This document shows positions 9,055 through 17,300 of a stretch of DNA of 27,730 bases, one piece after another. Source of the DNA: Planctomycetota bacterium (GTDB lineage Bacteria; Planctomycetota; Phycisphaerae; Phycisphaerales; UBA1924); the NCBI GenBank assembly GCA_023434205.1, contig JAEYTB010000065.1, forward strand, positions 1-27,730. Direction: 5' to 3'. The translations under genes were made by a program, and so were the position numbers. The notes under the pieces were generated by a model, which ran no database searches, was not told where the DNA came from, and saw only the letters and a list, made by a program, of their open reading frames with translations. The stretch's first letter is position 1. Each line of letters starts with the position of its first letter.

Positions 9055-10983
9055 TCAGTCTCGTTCCCGCACGATGCCTTCCTGATAGGCTCTCACGAGG
9101 AACTCAAGGTCGTCGATCCGCCGCTGGATTTCGCGGCCCTCGTCGGTCTCGGCAACGGTGCGGGCGTGGTCGAAGTGCCGGATGGTGGAGACGGTGGGGA
9201 CGATGTCGGCCCCCGATTCGATCACGGCGTCCACCGAGCTGAAGGGGCAGTGCTCGGCGAGTTCGATGCGGTCGGGCTTGATGACCAGGGTGTACCCCCG
9301 GTCGCCGTAGGCCTCGCTGAACGCGCCGTCGATGGTGACGGCGTTGCCGCCGCGTTTGACCGGCTGCTCGCCCTTTTCCACCTTGACGGGCACGTGGCCG
9401 TTGACGATGAGGACGTCCTCGCCGCAGCCGAACTCGCGGCCGATGCGCTTGACGAAGGCGGCGTCGTGCATGAGGTCGAAGTAGGGGTTCTTGACTTCCT
9501 TGTGCGTGTCCTTGTCCGCGATGAAGTAGGTTTCGAAGGTCGCGAGCTTGTCCTTGCCGAAAAGGGGGCTGCGAGGTCCGCCCCACATGTACCACAGCCA
9601 GTCGGCGTCGCCGTCGAGCCCGAACCAGCGCTTGCGGACGGCGCGGCGGACTACCGAGCCCAGCGCGTCCATGAGGGCCCGCCCGGCGACCTCACGCCCG
9701 TCCACGCGGAGCGCGAGCGGCTCGCCCTCGCCGTCCACCGGCACGCAGGCGTGGAACACCAGCGCCTCGTCGTACTTGGCCCACATCCCCCCGTGCCGCA
9801 CGATCCACTCCATGTGCTCGCGGAGCTTGCGGGAGTTGACGAACGAGGCCTTAATGCGCGTGAGGCACTCCTCTTCCTCGGGCGAGTAGGCGTAGGGGTT
9901 GGCCGGGTCGATGGTGGGCAGGCGCTTGTCGAGGAGCTCATGCTCCTTGTGCCCGATGACGACCGTGCCCTTGGCGAGGTCGATCTTGTGGAGGAGGCGG
10001 CGGTGCTCCAGGCCCCACTCGGGGTGCCGCTCGAGCATCTGGCCCTCGGCCTTGAACTGCATGATGGCCAGGGCCTTCTGCATGCGCGCGACGGTCAGCT
10101 CGTCGCGGTGGCCCCAGCCCTTGGGGACAAAGCGTGCCGCGGGGTCGTCGGCGTACTTGGCGCGGACGAGCTTTTCCAGCGGGGTGGTGAGGATGCCGTA
10201 GCCCTCTTCGAGCTGGGCGGCGCGGCGGTAGCGTGCGCTGAACCGCAGCGTGGTGAGCATGCAGGGCTCGTGGCCGAGCATGGCGCCGATCCAGATCATG
10301 TCGTGGTTGCCCCAGACCAGCCTGCAGCGGGGCTGGCGGATGAGGATGTCGATGACCTTGTCGATCCTGGGGCCGCGGTCGCCCAGGTCGCCGGCGACGA
10401 GCAGCTCGGCGACGGAGAGGTTGCGGATGAGGCGCGACGCCGCGCGGACGGCGCCCCAGTCGCGGTCGTGGCGCGCCAGGCCGGCGATCATTTCCTTGAT
10501 GTACTGGGGCCGCAGGCCGGAGCCGAGCTCGAGGAACAGTTCGCGGAGCTCGGCGGGGATGAGCCGCTCGAACGCGTCGCGCCGGTAGTTCTGCCGGAGC
10601 GTGCGGACGATCTCGAACTGGAGGATGAGCGTCTGCTGGACCCACTCCACCCGCCGGCCGGAGTCGACGATCTCCTTGGCGAAGCGGGCGACCGCCTCGC
10701 GCGGGTAGTAGAGCACGGCCAGGAAGCGGGCCCGCTCGGCGTCGCTGAGCCGGTCGCGCAGGGTCTCTTCGACGAGGGTGCGCAGGGCGCCGGAGGCGTT
10801 GTTGATGACGTGGCGGAGCTTGGCGTCCTCGCCGTGGATGTCGCTGATGACGTGGACGACGCCCTTGGGGAGGGAGAGCCGGGCCCGCAGCCCCGCGGCC
10901 TCGGCGATGGCCGAGTCGGAGGTGGGGTGCTGGATCGCCAGGGCGCGGAGCAGGGAGAGCCGGTCGGGTGAGAGCGTGGACAT
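9055..10983 (-). CDS. fbp: Class III fructose-1,6-bisphosphatase
   Basis: Hydrolyses fructose 1,6-bisphosphate to fructose 6-phosphate in gluconeogenesis. It belongs to the class III (Firmicutes-type) family, a metallophosphatase fold unrelated to the common class I and II enzymes. The product is 642 residues, the usual family length. Metal-binding motifs are SDIHGE (D48, H50), AGDLGDRGP (D199, D202), WGNHDM (N226, H227) and further histidines in VIGHKEHELL (about 342-351), HACVP (H411) and NGHVPVK (H530), with IDGAFSEAYG near 551-560. The ATG at 10983 places the first metal motif about 48 residues in. The 76-base gap to the divergent gene at 11060 holds a TACCAT box. Confidence 0.93.
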   Translation of the reverse strand: MSTLSPDRLSLLRALAIQHPTSDSAIAEAAGLRARLSLPKGVVHVISDIHGEDAKLRHVINNASGALRTLVEETLRDRLSDAERARFLAVLYYPREAVARFAKEIVDSGRRVEWVQQTLILQFEIVRTLRQNYRRDAFERLIPAELRELFLELGSGLRPQYIKEMIAGLARHDRDWGAVRAASRLIRNLSVAELLVAGDLGDRGPRIDKVIDILIRQPRCRLVWGNHDMIWIGAMLGHEPCMLTTLRFSARYRRAAQLEEGYGILTTPLEKLVRAKYADDPAARFVPKGWGHRDELTVARMQKALAIMQFKAEGQMLERHPEWGLEHRRLLHKIDLAKGTVVIGHKEHELLDKRLPTIDPANPYAYSPEEEECLTRIKASFVNSRKLREHMEWIVRHGGMWAKYDEALVFHACVPVDGEGEPLALRVDGREVAGRALMDALGSVVRRAVRKRWFGLDGDADWLWYMWGGPRSPLFGKDKLATFETYFIADKDTHKEVKNPYFDLMHDAAFVKRIGREFGCGEDVLIVNGHVPVKVEKGEQPVKRGGNAVTIDGAFSEAYGDRGYTLVIKPDRIELAEHCPFSSVDAVIESGADIVPTVSTIRHFDHARTVAETDEGREIQRRIDDLEFLVRAYQEGIVRERD

Positions 10984-10991
10984 GGGGCGGG

Positions 10992-10997
10992 ATGGTA
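10992..10997 (-). promoter_or_regulatory. TANNNT box (TACCAT) before fbp
   Basis: TACCAT on the minus strand, eight bases before the ATG at 10983, fits a leaderless or almost leaderless transcript. No Shine-Dalgarno is visible. Confidence 0.35.
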
Positions 10998-11059
10998 GGT
11001 GGCGGGCGGGCCTTGCCGGGTGGCCGCGCCCGAGGCGGGCGGGGGGCCTTCAATGCTGC

Positions 11060-11665
11060 ATGGCCAAGGGCGAATACCTGTCGAACTATCAGCAGAAGGT
11101 GGTCAACAACTACTACGCGAACCGCGACACGATCTTTGTCACCAAGCTGGCGACGATCGTTTCGGACCTCGCGATCACCCATTCCGACAAGGAGCGGGGC
11201 AGGCTGTGGGCCAAGGCGAAGGAGTTTCTGGCCAAGACCAGCGCGAACCCGACGCGGGTGCAGAAGCTGCTGGCGGAGAAGAATCTGGAGGAGTTCGCCA
11301 AGGTTGTGAACGAGCTGAGCAACGCGAAGCCGGGGACGGCGGACAAGCCTGTTCAGCCGTCGCCCCCGGCGGCGGGGGCCGGCGCGGGGCAGGCGGTGGA
11401 GCAGGCTGCACCGTCCGGGGCGGCTCCGATCGCGCCCGAGACGCTGAAGTCCGCCCTCACGGCGTTCAAGAAGCGGCTGAAGCTGACGGTGCTGAACGAT
11501 GAGTCAAGGCTGGCGCCGCGCCCGATGACGGGCGGGAAGCGGTCGGAGATCTCGGCGATCATCCCGCCCGACCAGTTCCCGCGCGAGGTGTGGGATGCCC
11601 TCGTGCAGCAGGGGAAGCTGCGGTACACGGGGCAGGGGTTTTATGAGCTGGTGCCGGGGGCGTGA
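11060..11665 (+). CDS. Conserved hypothetical protein, two-part architecture
   Basis: A 201-residue cytoplasmic protein with no signal peptide. Residues 1-88 form an all-helical part opening with YLSNYQQKVVNNYYANRDT, then LGKLW-like text (RLWAKAKEFLAKT) and RVQKLLAEKNLEEFAKVV. I associate YLSxYQQxxVxxYY with small conserved proteins of planctomycetes and related bacteria of unknown function. Residues about 89-126 are a Pro/Ala/Gly-rich linker. Residues about 127-199 form a second helical part, LKSALTAFKKRLKLTVLND and FPREVWDALVQQGKLRYTGQ, which looks like a winged-helix or similar small domain; this is inference. The ATG at 11060 is favoured because the helical motif begins directly after it, although the open frame extends further upstream. 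It is divergent from fbp and ends three bases before the convergent transporter stop. Confidence 0.75.
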   Translation: MAKGEYLSNYQQKVVNNYYANRDTIFVTKLATIVSDLAITHSDKERGRLWAKAKEFLAKTSANPTRVQKLLAEKNLEEFAKVVNELSNAKPGTADKPVQPSPPAAGAGAGQAVEQAAPSGAAPIAPETLKSALTAFKKRLKLTVLNDESRLAPRPMTGGKRSEISAIIPPDQFPREVWDALVQQGKLRYTGQGFYELVPGA

Positions 11666-11668
11666 GGG

Positions 11669-13813
11669 CTAGTCGGCGCCCGGCCGCATCAGCTTCTTCA
11701 TCAGGGGCGTGAGCAGCAGGATGATCAGGCCCGCGCCGATGGGGACGATCACGAAGCCGAAGAAGAAGTCGGCCTTGCCGCCGAAGCTCCAGGGCGTCTG
11801 GATTCTGCCCTGCTCCACATCTTCGACCAGCGAGGCCACCAGGCCGCCGCCCAGATTGGCGATGAAGCTGGAGATGAACCAGATGCCCATGAGCAGGGAG
11901 ACGAACCGGGCGGGCGCCGCCTTGGTCACGTACGAGAGCCCGGTCGGGGAGAGGCAGAGCTCGCCCACCGTGTGCCAGAAGTAGGTCATGAAGATCAGCA
12001 GCATCCCGGCCTTGGCGGCCCCGCCCACGGCGATCTTGCCGGCCATCACCATGAAGATGTAGCCAACGCCCAGGAACAGCAGGCCCAGCGCGATCTTCAC
12101 GGGCTGGCTGGGGTTGAGCTTGCGGCGGCCCAGGGCGGTCCAGGTCGCGGCGAAGAGCGGGGCGAGGATGAAGATCAGGCCCGCGTTGACGGACTGGAAC
12201 CAGGTCGCGGGGACCTCGAACCCGCCGATCATGCGGTCGGTGTTCTCCTTGGTGAATACGTTGATGCTCGAGCCGGCCTGCTCGAAGGCGATCCAGAAGA
12301 ACGCGTTGAAGAGCATGAACACGAAGATGGTGACGACAGGCCCGCGGTCCTCGGGCCGGTTGATGGAGAGGAACCAGCCGACCCAGCCGAGGATGATGGC
12401 GAGGAGGGCTCCCATGACGCCCAGCCCGACCTTGCGGTTCTCTGTCAGGTATGAGATGAGGTCCGTGAAGTGCGATGTGAAGCCCGAGTGGTACGCGAAG
12501 GCGAACGCTCCGGACAAGGCCAGGGCTCCCACGAACAGGCCCAGGGCCACCGCGTTGGCGCCGGGCTTGGGGGCGTCGCCGATGCCCTTGAGGTAGAGGG
12601 GCTTGCCGACGAGGTAGAGCAGCAGGCCGAAGATCATGCCCACGGCGGCGGAGCCGAAGCCCCAGTGCCAGCCGACTTTCTCGCCCAGGGTGCCGCACAC
12701 GAACGCGCAGATGAAGGCGCCCAGGTTGATGCCCATGTAGAAGATGGTGAACGCGCCGTCGCGGCGGGGGTCCCCGGGCGGGTAGAGCTGGCCGACCATG
12801 ACCGAGACGGTCGGCTTGAAGTGCCCGGTGCCAAGCACGATCACGGCGAGGCCGAGCACGAAGAGCGACATGCCGGTCGCGTTGTGCTCCCACTCGCCGA
12901 TGCCCGAAATGCCGAGGATGACGTGCCCGATCGTGATGAGGATGGAGCCGATCACCATCGAGCGGTGGGTACCGATCAGCTTGTCGGCGAGGATGCCGCC
13001 CAGGATCGGGAACAGGTAGGCCAGGCCGGTGTACCAGCCGTACAGGACGCTGGCGTCGCCGGCGGTCCAGTTGCGGCCGCTCTGGAACGTGTTGGCCTGC
13101 GCGATCACGTTGAAGGGCTCGATCGGCTTGCCCTCTTTGGTGGTGGTCTGAGACTTGGGCGGGATATCGGTGCTGATGGCCGACGAGCTCTCGTTGAGCA
13201 GGAAGAAGGTCCGGGGGTCGTCCTTGTCGCGGCGGACACCGACCTTGACGCGGATCGTCTCCTCGGTGGTGTTGCGGATGCCGAAGCCGAACTCCCCGCC
13301 CTGGATCTCCGAATCGCGCGGCGACGAGGCGTTGAGCTGGACGCTTGTGGTGCGGGGCTGGTGGCCCGACTCATCCTCCACCCACATGAAGGCGCCCGGC
13401 TTCGCGGGGTCGGAGACCTTCTTGAGCGGAACGAGCGTGATCGCGGCGCCGGTCCCGCTCGTGGCGGGCGTGGGCACGGGGAGTGCGCCGTCGCTGGAGC
13501 CCACGGTGACGCTGAGGTCGACCGTGTGCGTTACCGGGGTTGCCTGAGCGCTTTCCTTGCCGTCGACCAGCCTGCTCTCGGTGAACTCGACCGTGTTCGT
13601 GTACCGGCCGGGCTTGAGGTCGATGATGGCGGTGACGCTGATCAGGTAGAGCACCAGCAGCCCGCGCATGCCGTAGTAGCTGAACCGTTCCCACATCTCC
13701 ACAAGGAAGAGGAGGAACAGGCCCTTGGGGTGACCCAGAAAGGTGCCGCCCTCCAGGGCGCGGGGATCGACAGGTTGGGAAGGACGCTCGCCGGAAGAGT
13801 TGCTCTGGCTCAT
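11669..13813 (-). CDS. POT-family proton-coupled peptide transporter with periplasmic insertion
   Basis: A major-facilitator carrier of the POT/PTR2 family, importing di- and tripeptides with protons. The signature ExxERFxYYG is present as EMWERFSYYGMRG (E39, E42, R43) after GHPKGLFLLFLV. Later family features include GGILADKLIGTHRSM and LGTGHFKPTVSVMVGQLYP. The product is 714 residues, well above the usual 450-550. The excess is mainly a Ser/Thr- and Asp-rich, beta-looking segment between membrane helices 1 and 2 (about residues 64-250), which topology places in the periplasm. No stop or frameshift breaks it, and the flanking helices are intact. A TATGCT box lies about 36 bases before the ATG, with GAGGG as ribosome site. 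It is followed three bases after its stop by the convergent hypothetical gene. Confidence 0.92.
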   Translation of the reverse strand: MSQSNSSGERPSQPVDPRALEGGTFLGHPKGLFLLFLVEMWERFSYYGMRGLLVLYLISVTAIIDLKPGRYTNTVEFTESRLVDGKESAQATPVTHTVDLSVTVGSSDGALPVPTPATSGTGAAITLVPLKKVSDPAKPGAFMWVEDESGHQPRTTSVQLNASSPRDSEIQGGEFGFGIRNTTEETIRVKVGVRRDKDDPRTFFLLNESSSAISTDIPPKSQTTTKEGKPIEPFNVIAQANTFQSGRNWTAGDASVLYGWYTGLAYLFPILGGILADKLIGTHRSMVIGSILITIGHVILGISGIGEWEHNATGMSLFVLGLAVIVLGTGHFKPTVSVMVGQLYPPGDPRRDGAFTIFYMGINLGAFICAFVCGTLGEKVGWHWGFGSAAVGMIFGLLLYLVGKPLYLKGIGDAPKPGANAVALGLFVGALALSGAFAFAYHSGFTSHFTDLISYLTENRKVGLGVMGALLAIILGWVGWFLSINRPEDRGPVVTIFVFMLFNAFFWIAFEQAGSSINVFTKENTDRMIGGFEVPATWFQSVNAGLIFILAPLFAATWTALGRRKLNPSQPVKIALGLLFLGVGYIFMVMAGKIAVGGAAKAGMLLIFMTYFWHTVGELCLSPTGLSYVTKAAPARFVSLLMGIWFISSFIANLGGGLVASLVEDVEQGRIQTPWSFGGKADFFFGFVIVPIGAGLIILLLTPLMKKLMRPGAD

Positions 13814-13849
13814 GCAGGACCCTCATCACGCCGCGGGGCGGTGGGGGGG

Positions 13850-13855
13850 AGCATA
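13850..13855 (-). promoter_or_regulatory. -10-like TATGCT box of the POT transporter
   Basis: TATGCT on the minus strand upstream of the ATG at 13813. The predicted leader of about 30 bases holds GAGGG near the start codon, a conventional arrangement. The identical box precedes the zinc-ribbon membrane protein. Confidence 0.35.
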
Positions 13856-13884
13856 ACCGAACCTGAACACCCGCGAGAAGGCCC

Positions 13885-15087
13885 TCAGGCCATCCACCGG
13901 GCCTCGCCCGCGGCGATGGTCGCCCTCAGCCACCGGTCGTCCCAGGCGTAGATGAGGTGCGTCAGAGGGTTTGGGGACTCCAGCCACCGGGTCGTGGGGC
14001 GGATGACCAGCACGTCGGCGGAGTTGCCGGGGGCGAGGGACCCGCCTCCCTCGAGGCCGAGCAGGGCGGCGTTGGCGTGCGTGATCTGGGCCCAGCCTTC
14101 CGCCCCCGTGGGGACTGGCGAGCCGGAGGCCTTGGCGGCTTCGATCATGGCGCGGGCGACGCGGACCATGGAGCGGTCTGGCCCGCCCGCGACATCCGAG
14201 CCCAGGCCCATGCGCACCCCCGAGCCCAGCACGCGCCCGCGGCTCATGGTCCCCGCCCCCAGAAACCGATTGGCGGCGGGGCAGTGCGCGACGGTCGCGC
14301 CCCGTTCGCGCAGCGTCGCGAGGTCGTCCTCGTCGAGCCACACGGCGTGGGCGACCAGCGTCCGCGCTGTCAGCAGCCCGGCGCGGTCGTAGACCTCGGT
14401 GTAGGTCTGGCCGGGGTATAGGCGCGCGACCTGGCCGATTTCGCGGGGTGTCTCCGCGAGGTGCGTCTGGACCAGCCAGCCCGTTTCACGGGCCAGTGCC
14501 CCGGCGCCTTTGAGCAGTTCCTCGCTGCACGTGATCGCGAACCGGGGCGTGACGGCGGGCATGATCCGGCCGCTCGGCCGGAGGCGGGCCGCCGCGGCGA
14601 GCGACTCTGAGGCGGGGCGGACAAGCTCCGTCGGGGCGTTGCGGTCCATCAGCACCTGCCCCACGTGCCCGGCAAGACCCTCGCGGGCAAGGGCGTCGAT
14701 CGCAGCCTGCGTCGCCTCGTTGTGTACGGTGGCGTAGGCGGCGACGCCCACCGTCCCGAAGCTCAAGAGTTCGCGCGCGACCCGCGTGGACATCTCTGCC
14801 GCGTAGGTGGGGTCGGCCCAGCGCGCCTCGGCGGGGAAGATGGCGGTGTCGAGCCAGTCGAGCAGCTCGAGCCCGTCGATGCCGATGGAGTCGAACTGGG
14901 GGAGGTGGACGTGCGTGTCGATGAAGCCCGGCGCGATCAGGAAGTCTTCGCCGCCCAGGTCGGCCCCGGGTTCGATGGCGTGGGTGATGGACGCGATCCG
15001 GTCGCCGCGCACGGTGAGCGTTCCGGGGGTCAGCCGGACGCCCTCGGGGGCGGGGAGCATCAGGTGTCCAGTAATACGCGCATCCAT
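13885..15087 (-). CDS. guaD: Guanine deaminase (amidohydrolase family)
   Basis: A metal-dependent amidohydrolase most like guanine deaminase, converting guanine to xanthine and ammonia in purine salvage or nitrogen scavenging. The product is 400 residues. Diagnostic motifs in order: PGFIDTHVHLPQFDSIG (metal HxH, followed by PQ as in guanine deaminases), LDWLDTAIFPAEARWADP, MDRNAPTEL, TPRFAITCSEELL, QTHLAE, LVAHAVWLDEDDL, AHCPAANRFLGAG and GLGSDVAGG (metal aspartate). The PRFA.TCS and CP..N.FLG motifs separate it from chlorohydrolases and cytosine deaminases. The start at 15087 is chosen over an ATG at 15147 because it follows a TACGCT box and leaves out a basic, unconserved 20-residue lead. 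It is divergent from the nucleotide-sugar dehydrogenase across 96 bases. Confidence 0.88.
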   Translation of the reverse strand: MDARITGHLMLPAPEGVRLTPGTLTVRGDRIASITHAIEPGADLGGEDFLIAPGFIDTHVHLPQFDSIGIDGLELLDWLDTAIFPAEARWADPTYAAEMSTRVARELLSFGTVGVAAYATVHNEATQAAIDALAREGLAGHVGQVLMDRNAPTELVRPASESLAAAARLRPSGRIMPAVTPRFAITCSEELLKGAGALARETGWLVQTHLAETPREIGQVARLYPGQTYTEVYDRAGLLTARTLVAHAVWLDEDDLATLRERGATVAHCPAANRFLGAGTMSRGRVLGSGVRMGLGSDVAGGPDRSMVRVARAMIEAAKASGSPVPTGAEGWAQITHANAALLGLEGGGSLAPGNSADVLVIRPTTRWLESPNPLTHLIYAWDDRWLRATIAAGEARWMA

Positions 15088-15097
15088 CGGGCGGCAA

Positions 15098-15103
15098 AGC
15101 GTA
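15098..15103 (-). promoter_or_regulatory. TANNNT box (TACGCT) before guaD
   Basis: TACGCT on the minus strand, ten bases before the ATG at 15087, giving at most a three- to four-base leader. Confidence 0.35.
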
Positions 15104-15170
15104 CGGCGACGGGCTTGGGTACGCATCGGCCCGTGCCTTGGGCGCATGAACTGGCAGTGGCGGGCCGATG

Positions 15171-15176
15171 TATAGT
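15171..15176 (+). promoter_or_regulatory. -10 box TATAGT, likely leaderless promoter
   Basis: TATAGT ends seven bases before the ATG at 15184, so transcription should start on or next to the start codon. It is the best -10 match of the recurrent boxes in this window; no -35 at normal spacing was found. Confidence 0.55.
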
Positions 15177-15183
15177 GCGGGAG

Positions 15184-16515
15184 ATGACCGCCGACCCGCT
15201 CTCAACCCTGGTGCAGCGGCTCTCCACCCGCAAGGCGAGGGTGGGGGTGGTTGGCCTTGGCTACGTCGGGCTGCCGCTGGTGCGGGCGATGCACGACGCG
15301 GGGTTCGAGGTTGTCGGGTTCGATATCGACGCCGGCAAGATCGACATGCTGCGGGCGGGCAGGGCCTACCTCAAGCACCTGGGGGCGGACCTGGTGGAGG
15401 CGCTCGCGAAGAGCCCACGGTTTACGCCCACGCACGACCCTCAGGAGCTGGGCGGGTGCGACGCCATCGCCGTGTGCGTGCCGACGCCGCTGGGCAAGCA
15501 CCAGGAGCCCGATCTCTCCTTCGTCGAGCAGTCGATGCGGATGGTCGCGGGGGTACTCAAGCCCGGGGCGCTCGTGTCGCTGGAGTCCACGACGTACCCG
15601 GGCACGACGCGCGAACTGTGCCTGCCGATCCTTGAACAGGGCGGCAGGCGGGCGCTCGGCCGCGACTTCTTCCTGGTGTTCTCGCCCGAGCGTGAGGACC
15701 CAGGGCGGCAGGGGGTCGAGACGCGCACGATCCCGCGGCTGGTGGGCGGGGTGGATGAGGCCAGCACCAAGGCAGGAGTTGCTCTGTACTCCGCCGCCAT
15801 CGACAAGGTCATCGCGGTCGAGTCCGCGGAGGTGGCCGAGGCGGCGAAGCTGCTGGAGAACATCTACCGCTCGGTCAACATCGCGCTGGTCAACGAGCTC
15901 AAGCCGGTGCTCTCGGACATGGGCATCGACATCTGGCAGGTGATCCGTGCAGCGGCGACGAAGCCCTTCGGGTTCCAGCCGTTCTATCCCGGGCCGGGGC
16001 TGGGGGGGCACTGCATCCCCATCGACCCGTACTACCTGACATACAAGGCCCGCGAGTACGGGCACGTCACCCGCTTCATCGAGCTGGCTGGCGAGGTCAA
16101 CCACCAGATGCCGCGGTACGTCGTGGACCGCACCGCCGAGGCCCTGAACCAGGACGGCAAGCCGGTGAAGGGGTCTTCGGTCCTCGTGGTGGGCATCGCG
16201 TACAAGCCCAATGTCGATGACATCCGTGAGACCCCCGCGGCGGAGATCATCCAGCTTCTGCTCGACCGCGGTGCGAACGTGAGTTATCACGATCCTCACG
16301 TGCCGCGTTTCCCGGGGATGCGGAAGTACTCGATCGATCTTCAGTCCGTCGACCTGACGCCCGGCACGGTCGCGGGGGCGGACTGCGTGCTGATCGTGAC
16401 GGATCACCGGGCGGTTGATTACAACCTGCTGGGCGCCTCGGCGGGGCTGATCGTGGACACCCGCGATGCGATGTCGGGCGTGGCCGGGTGCAGGGCGAGG
16501 GTGGTCAAAGCATGA
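15184..16515 (+). CDS. wbpA: UDP-N-acetylglucosamine 6-dehydrogenase-like nucleotide-sugar dehydrogenase
   Basis: An NAD-dependent UDP-sugar 6-dehydrogenase making a uronic acid for polysaccharide or O-antigen synthesis. The product is 443 residues. The Rossmann motif VGLGYVGLPL is at about 23-32. LVFSPEREDPG (about 164-174) is the WbpA-type version. The catalytic cysteine is C277 in GPGLGGHCIPIDPYYL, and the C-terminal UDP-binding domain has VGIAYKPNVDDIRETP (about 336-351). These motifs favour UDP-GlcNAc (WbpA-like) over UDP-glucose dehydrogenase, but substrate is not provable from sequence; WecC-type UDP-ManNAc dehydrogenase is the alternative. Its TGA overlaps the ATG of the next gene (ATGA), indicating coupled translation. 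Confidence 0.9.
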   Translation: MTADPLSTLVQRLSTRKARVGVVGLGYVGLPLVRAMHDAGFEVVGFDIDAGKIDMLRAGRAYLKHLGADLVEALAKSPRFTPTHDPQELGGCDAIAVCVPTPLGKHQEPDLSFVEQSMRMVAGVLKPGALVSLESTTYPGTTRELCLPILEQGGRRALGRDFFLVFSPEREDPGRQGVETRTIPRLVGGVDEASTKAGVALYSAAIDKVIAVESAEVAEAAKLLENIYRSVNIALVNELKPVLSDMGIDIWQVIRAAATKPFGFQPFYPGPGLGGHCIPIDPYYLTYKAREYGHVTRFIELAGEVNHQMPRYVVDRTAEALNQDGKPVKGSSVLVVGIAYKPNVDDIRETPAAEIIQLLLDRGANVSYHDPHVPRFPGMRKYSIDLQSVDLTPGTVAGADCVLIVTDHRAVDYNLLGASAGLIVDTRDAMSGVAGCRARVVKA

Positions 16516-17300
16516 TTGCACGCGGTTCCAAGGCGCTCATCGGCATGGTGCATGTGGGGGCGCTCCCGGGCACGCCTCGGTCGTCGCAGACGGTGGACCA
16601 GCTTGTCCGCCAGGCCGCCGCGGAGGCGGCGGTTCTTGTTGAGGCGGGCTTCGACGCCGTCATCGTTGAGAACATGCACGACCGGCCGTATGTCAACGGG
16701 CCGCACGGGCCGGAGACGGTGGCCGCGATGACGCTCGTGTGCGCTGCCGTGCGGGGCGTGGTGGGGGGGCGGCCCCTGGGCGTGCAGGTCCTTTCGCGTG
16801 GCGAGAAGGAGGCGCTCGCCATCGGCGCGGCGTGCGGGGCGCAGTTCATCCGCTGCGAGAACTTTGTGTTCTCGCACGTGGCGGATGAGGGGCTGATGGC
16901 GGATGCCGCGGCGGGGCCGCTGCTGCGCTACCGGCGCGCGATCGGTGCTGAGCATGTGCGGGTGTTCGCGGACATCAAGAAGAAGCACGCGAGCCATGCG
17001 ATGACCGCGGATGTCTCCCTGGCCGATGCCGCGCACGGGGCGGAGTTCTTTGGGGCTGACGGCCTGATCGTCAGCGGCACGGCGACCGGCCGGCCGGTTG
17101 ATCCCTCGCACCTGGCCGAGGTTCGTGGCGCGACGGAGCTGCCTGTTCTGGTGGGCTCGGGCGTGACGCCGCGGCAGGTTCAGCCGCTGCTCCAGCACGC
17201 CGATGGGCTGATTGTGGGCTCGTGGATCAAGGTTGACGGCGTGTGGTCGAACGCGGTTGATCCGCGCCGCTGCCGCGAGGTGGCCGCGGCGCGCGGTTAG
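16512..17300 (+). CDS. btpA: BtpA/SgcQ-family TIM-barrel protein
   Basis: A 262-residue protein of the BtpA family, a predicted TIM barrel. Cyanobacterial BtpA stabilises photosystem I proteins; SgcQ of E. coli and other non-photosynthetic members have no established biochemical role. Visible family motifs are LIGMVHVGALPGTP at the N-terminus, FDAVIVENMHDRPY (about 49-62), a central GAQFIRCENFVFSH and the C-terminal phosphate-binding-like loops PVLVGSGVTPRQVQPLL and ADGLIVGSWIKVDG. The start at 16512 overlaps the stop of the nucleotide-sugar dehydrogenase by four bases. No photosynthesis genes are nearby, so a sugar or nucleotide-sugar related role is a reasonable guess from the coupling. Its TAG stop interlocks with the TAA of the convergent gene. 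Confidence 0.88.
   Translation: MIARGSKALIGMVHVGALPGTPRSSQTVDQLVRQAAAEAAVLVEAGFDAVIVENMHDRPYVNGPHGPETVAAMTLVCAAVRGVVGGRPLGVQVLSRGEKEALAIGAACGAQFIRCENFVFSHVADEGLMADAAAGPLLRYRRAIGAEHVRVFADIKKKHASHAMTADVSLADAAHGAEFFGADGLIVSGTATGRPVDPSHLAEVRGATELPVLVGSGVTPRQVQPLLQHADGLIVGSWIKVDGVWSNAVDPRRCREVAAARG

Noticed and set aside
8932..10971. Long plus-strand open frame (over 2 kb) opposite fbp
   Set aside because: It is antisense to a gene with full class III FBPase motifs; the translation is Val/Gly/Ala/Asp-rich without any motif. Very GC-rich codon use removes stops from the opposite strand.
13060..13625. The POT insertion as a frameshift or assembly join
   Set aside because: The frame is continuous, codon use looks uniform, and transmembrane helices on both sides are in frame with normal motifs.
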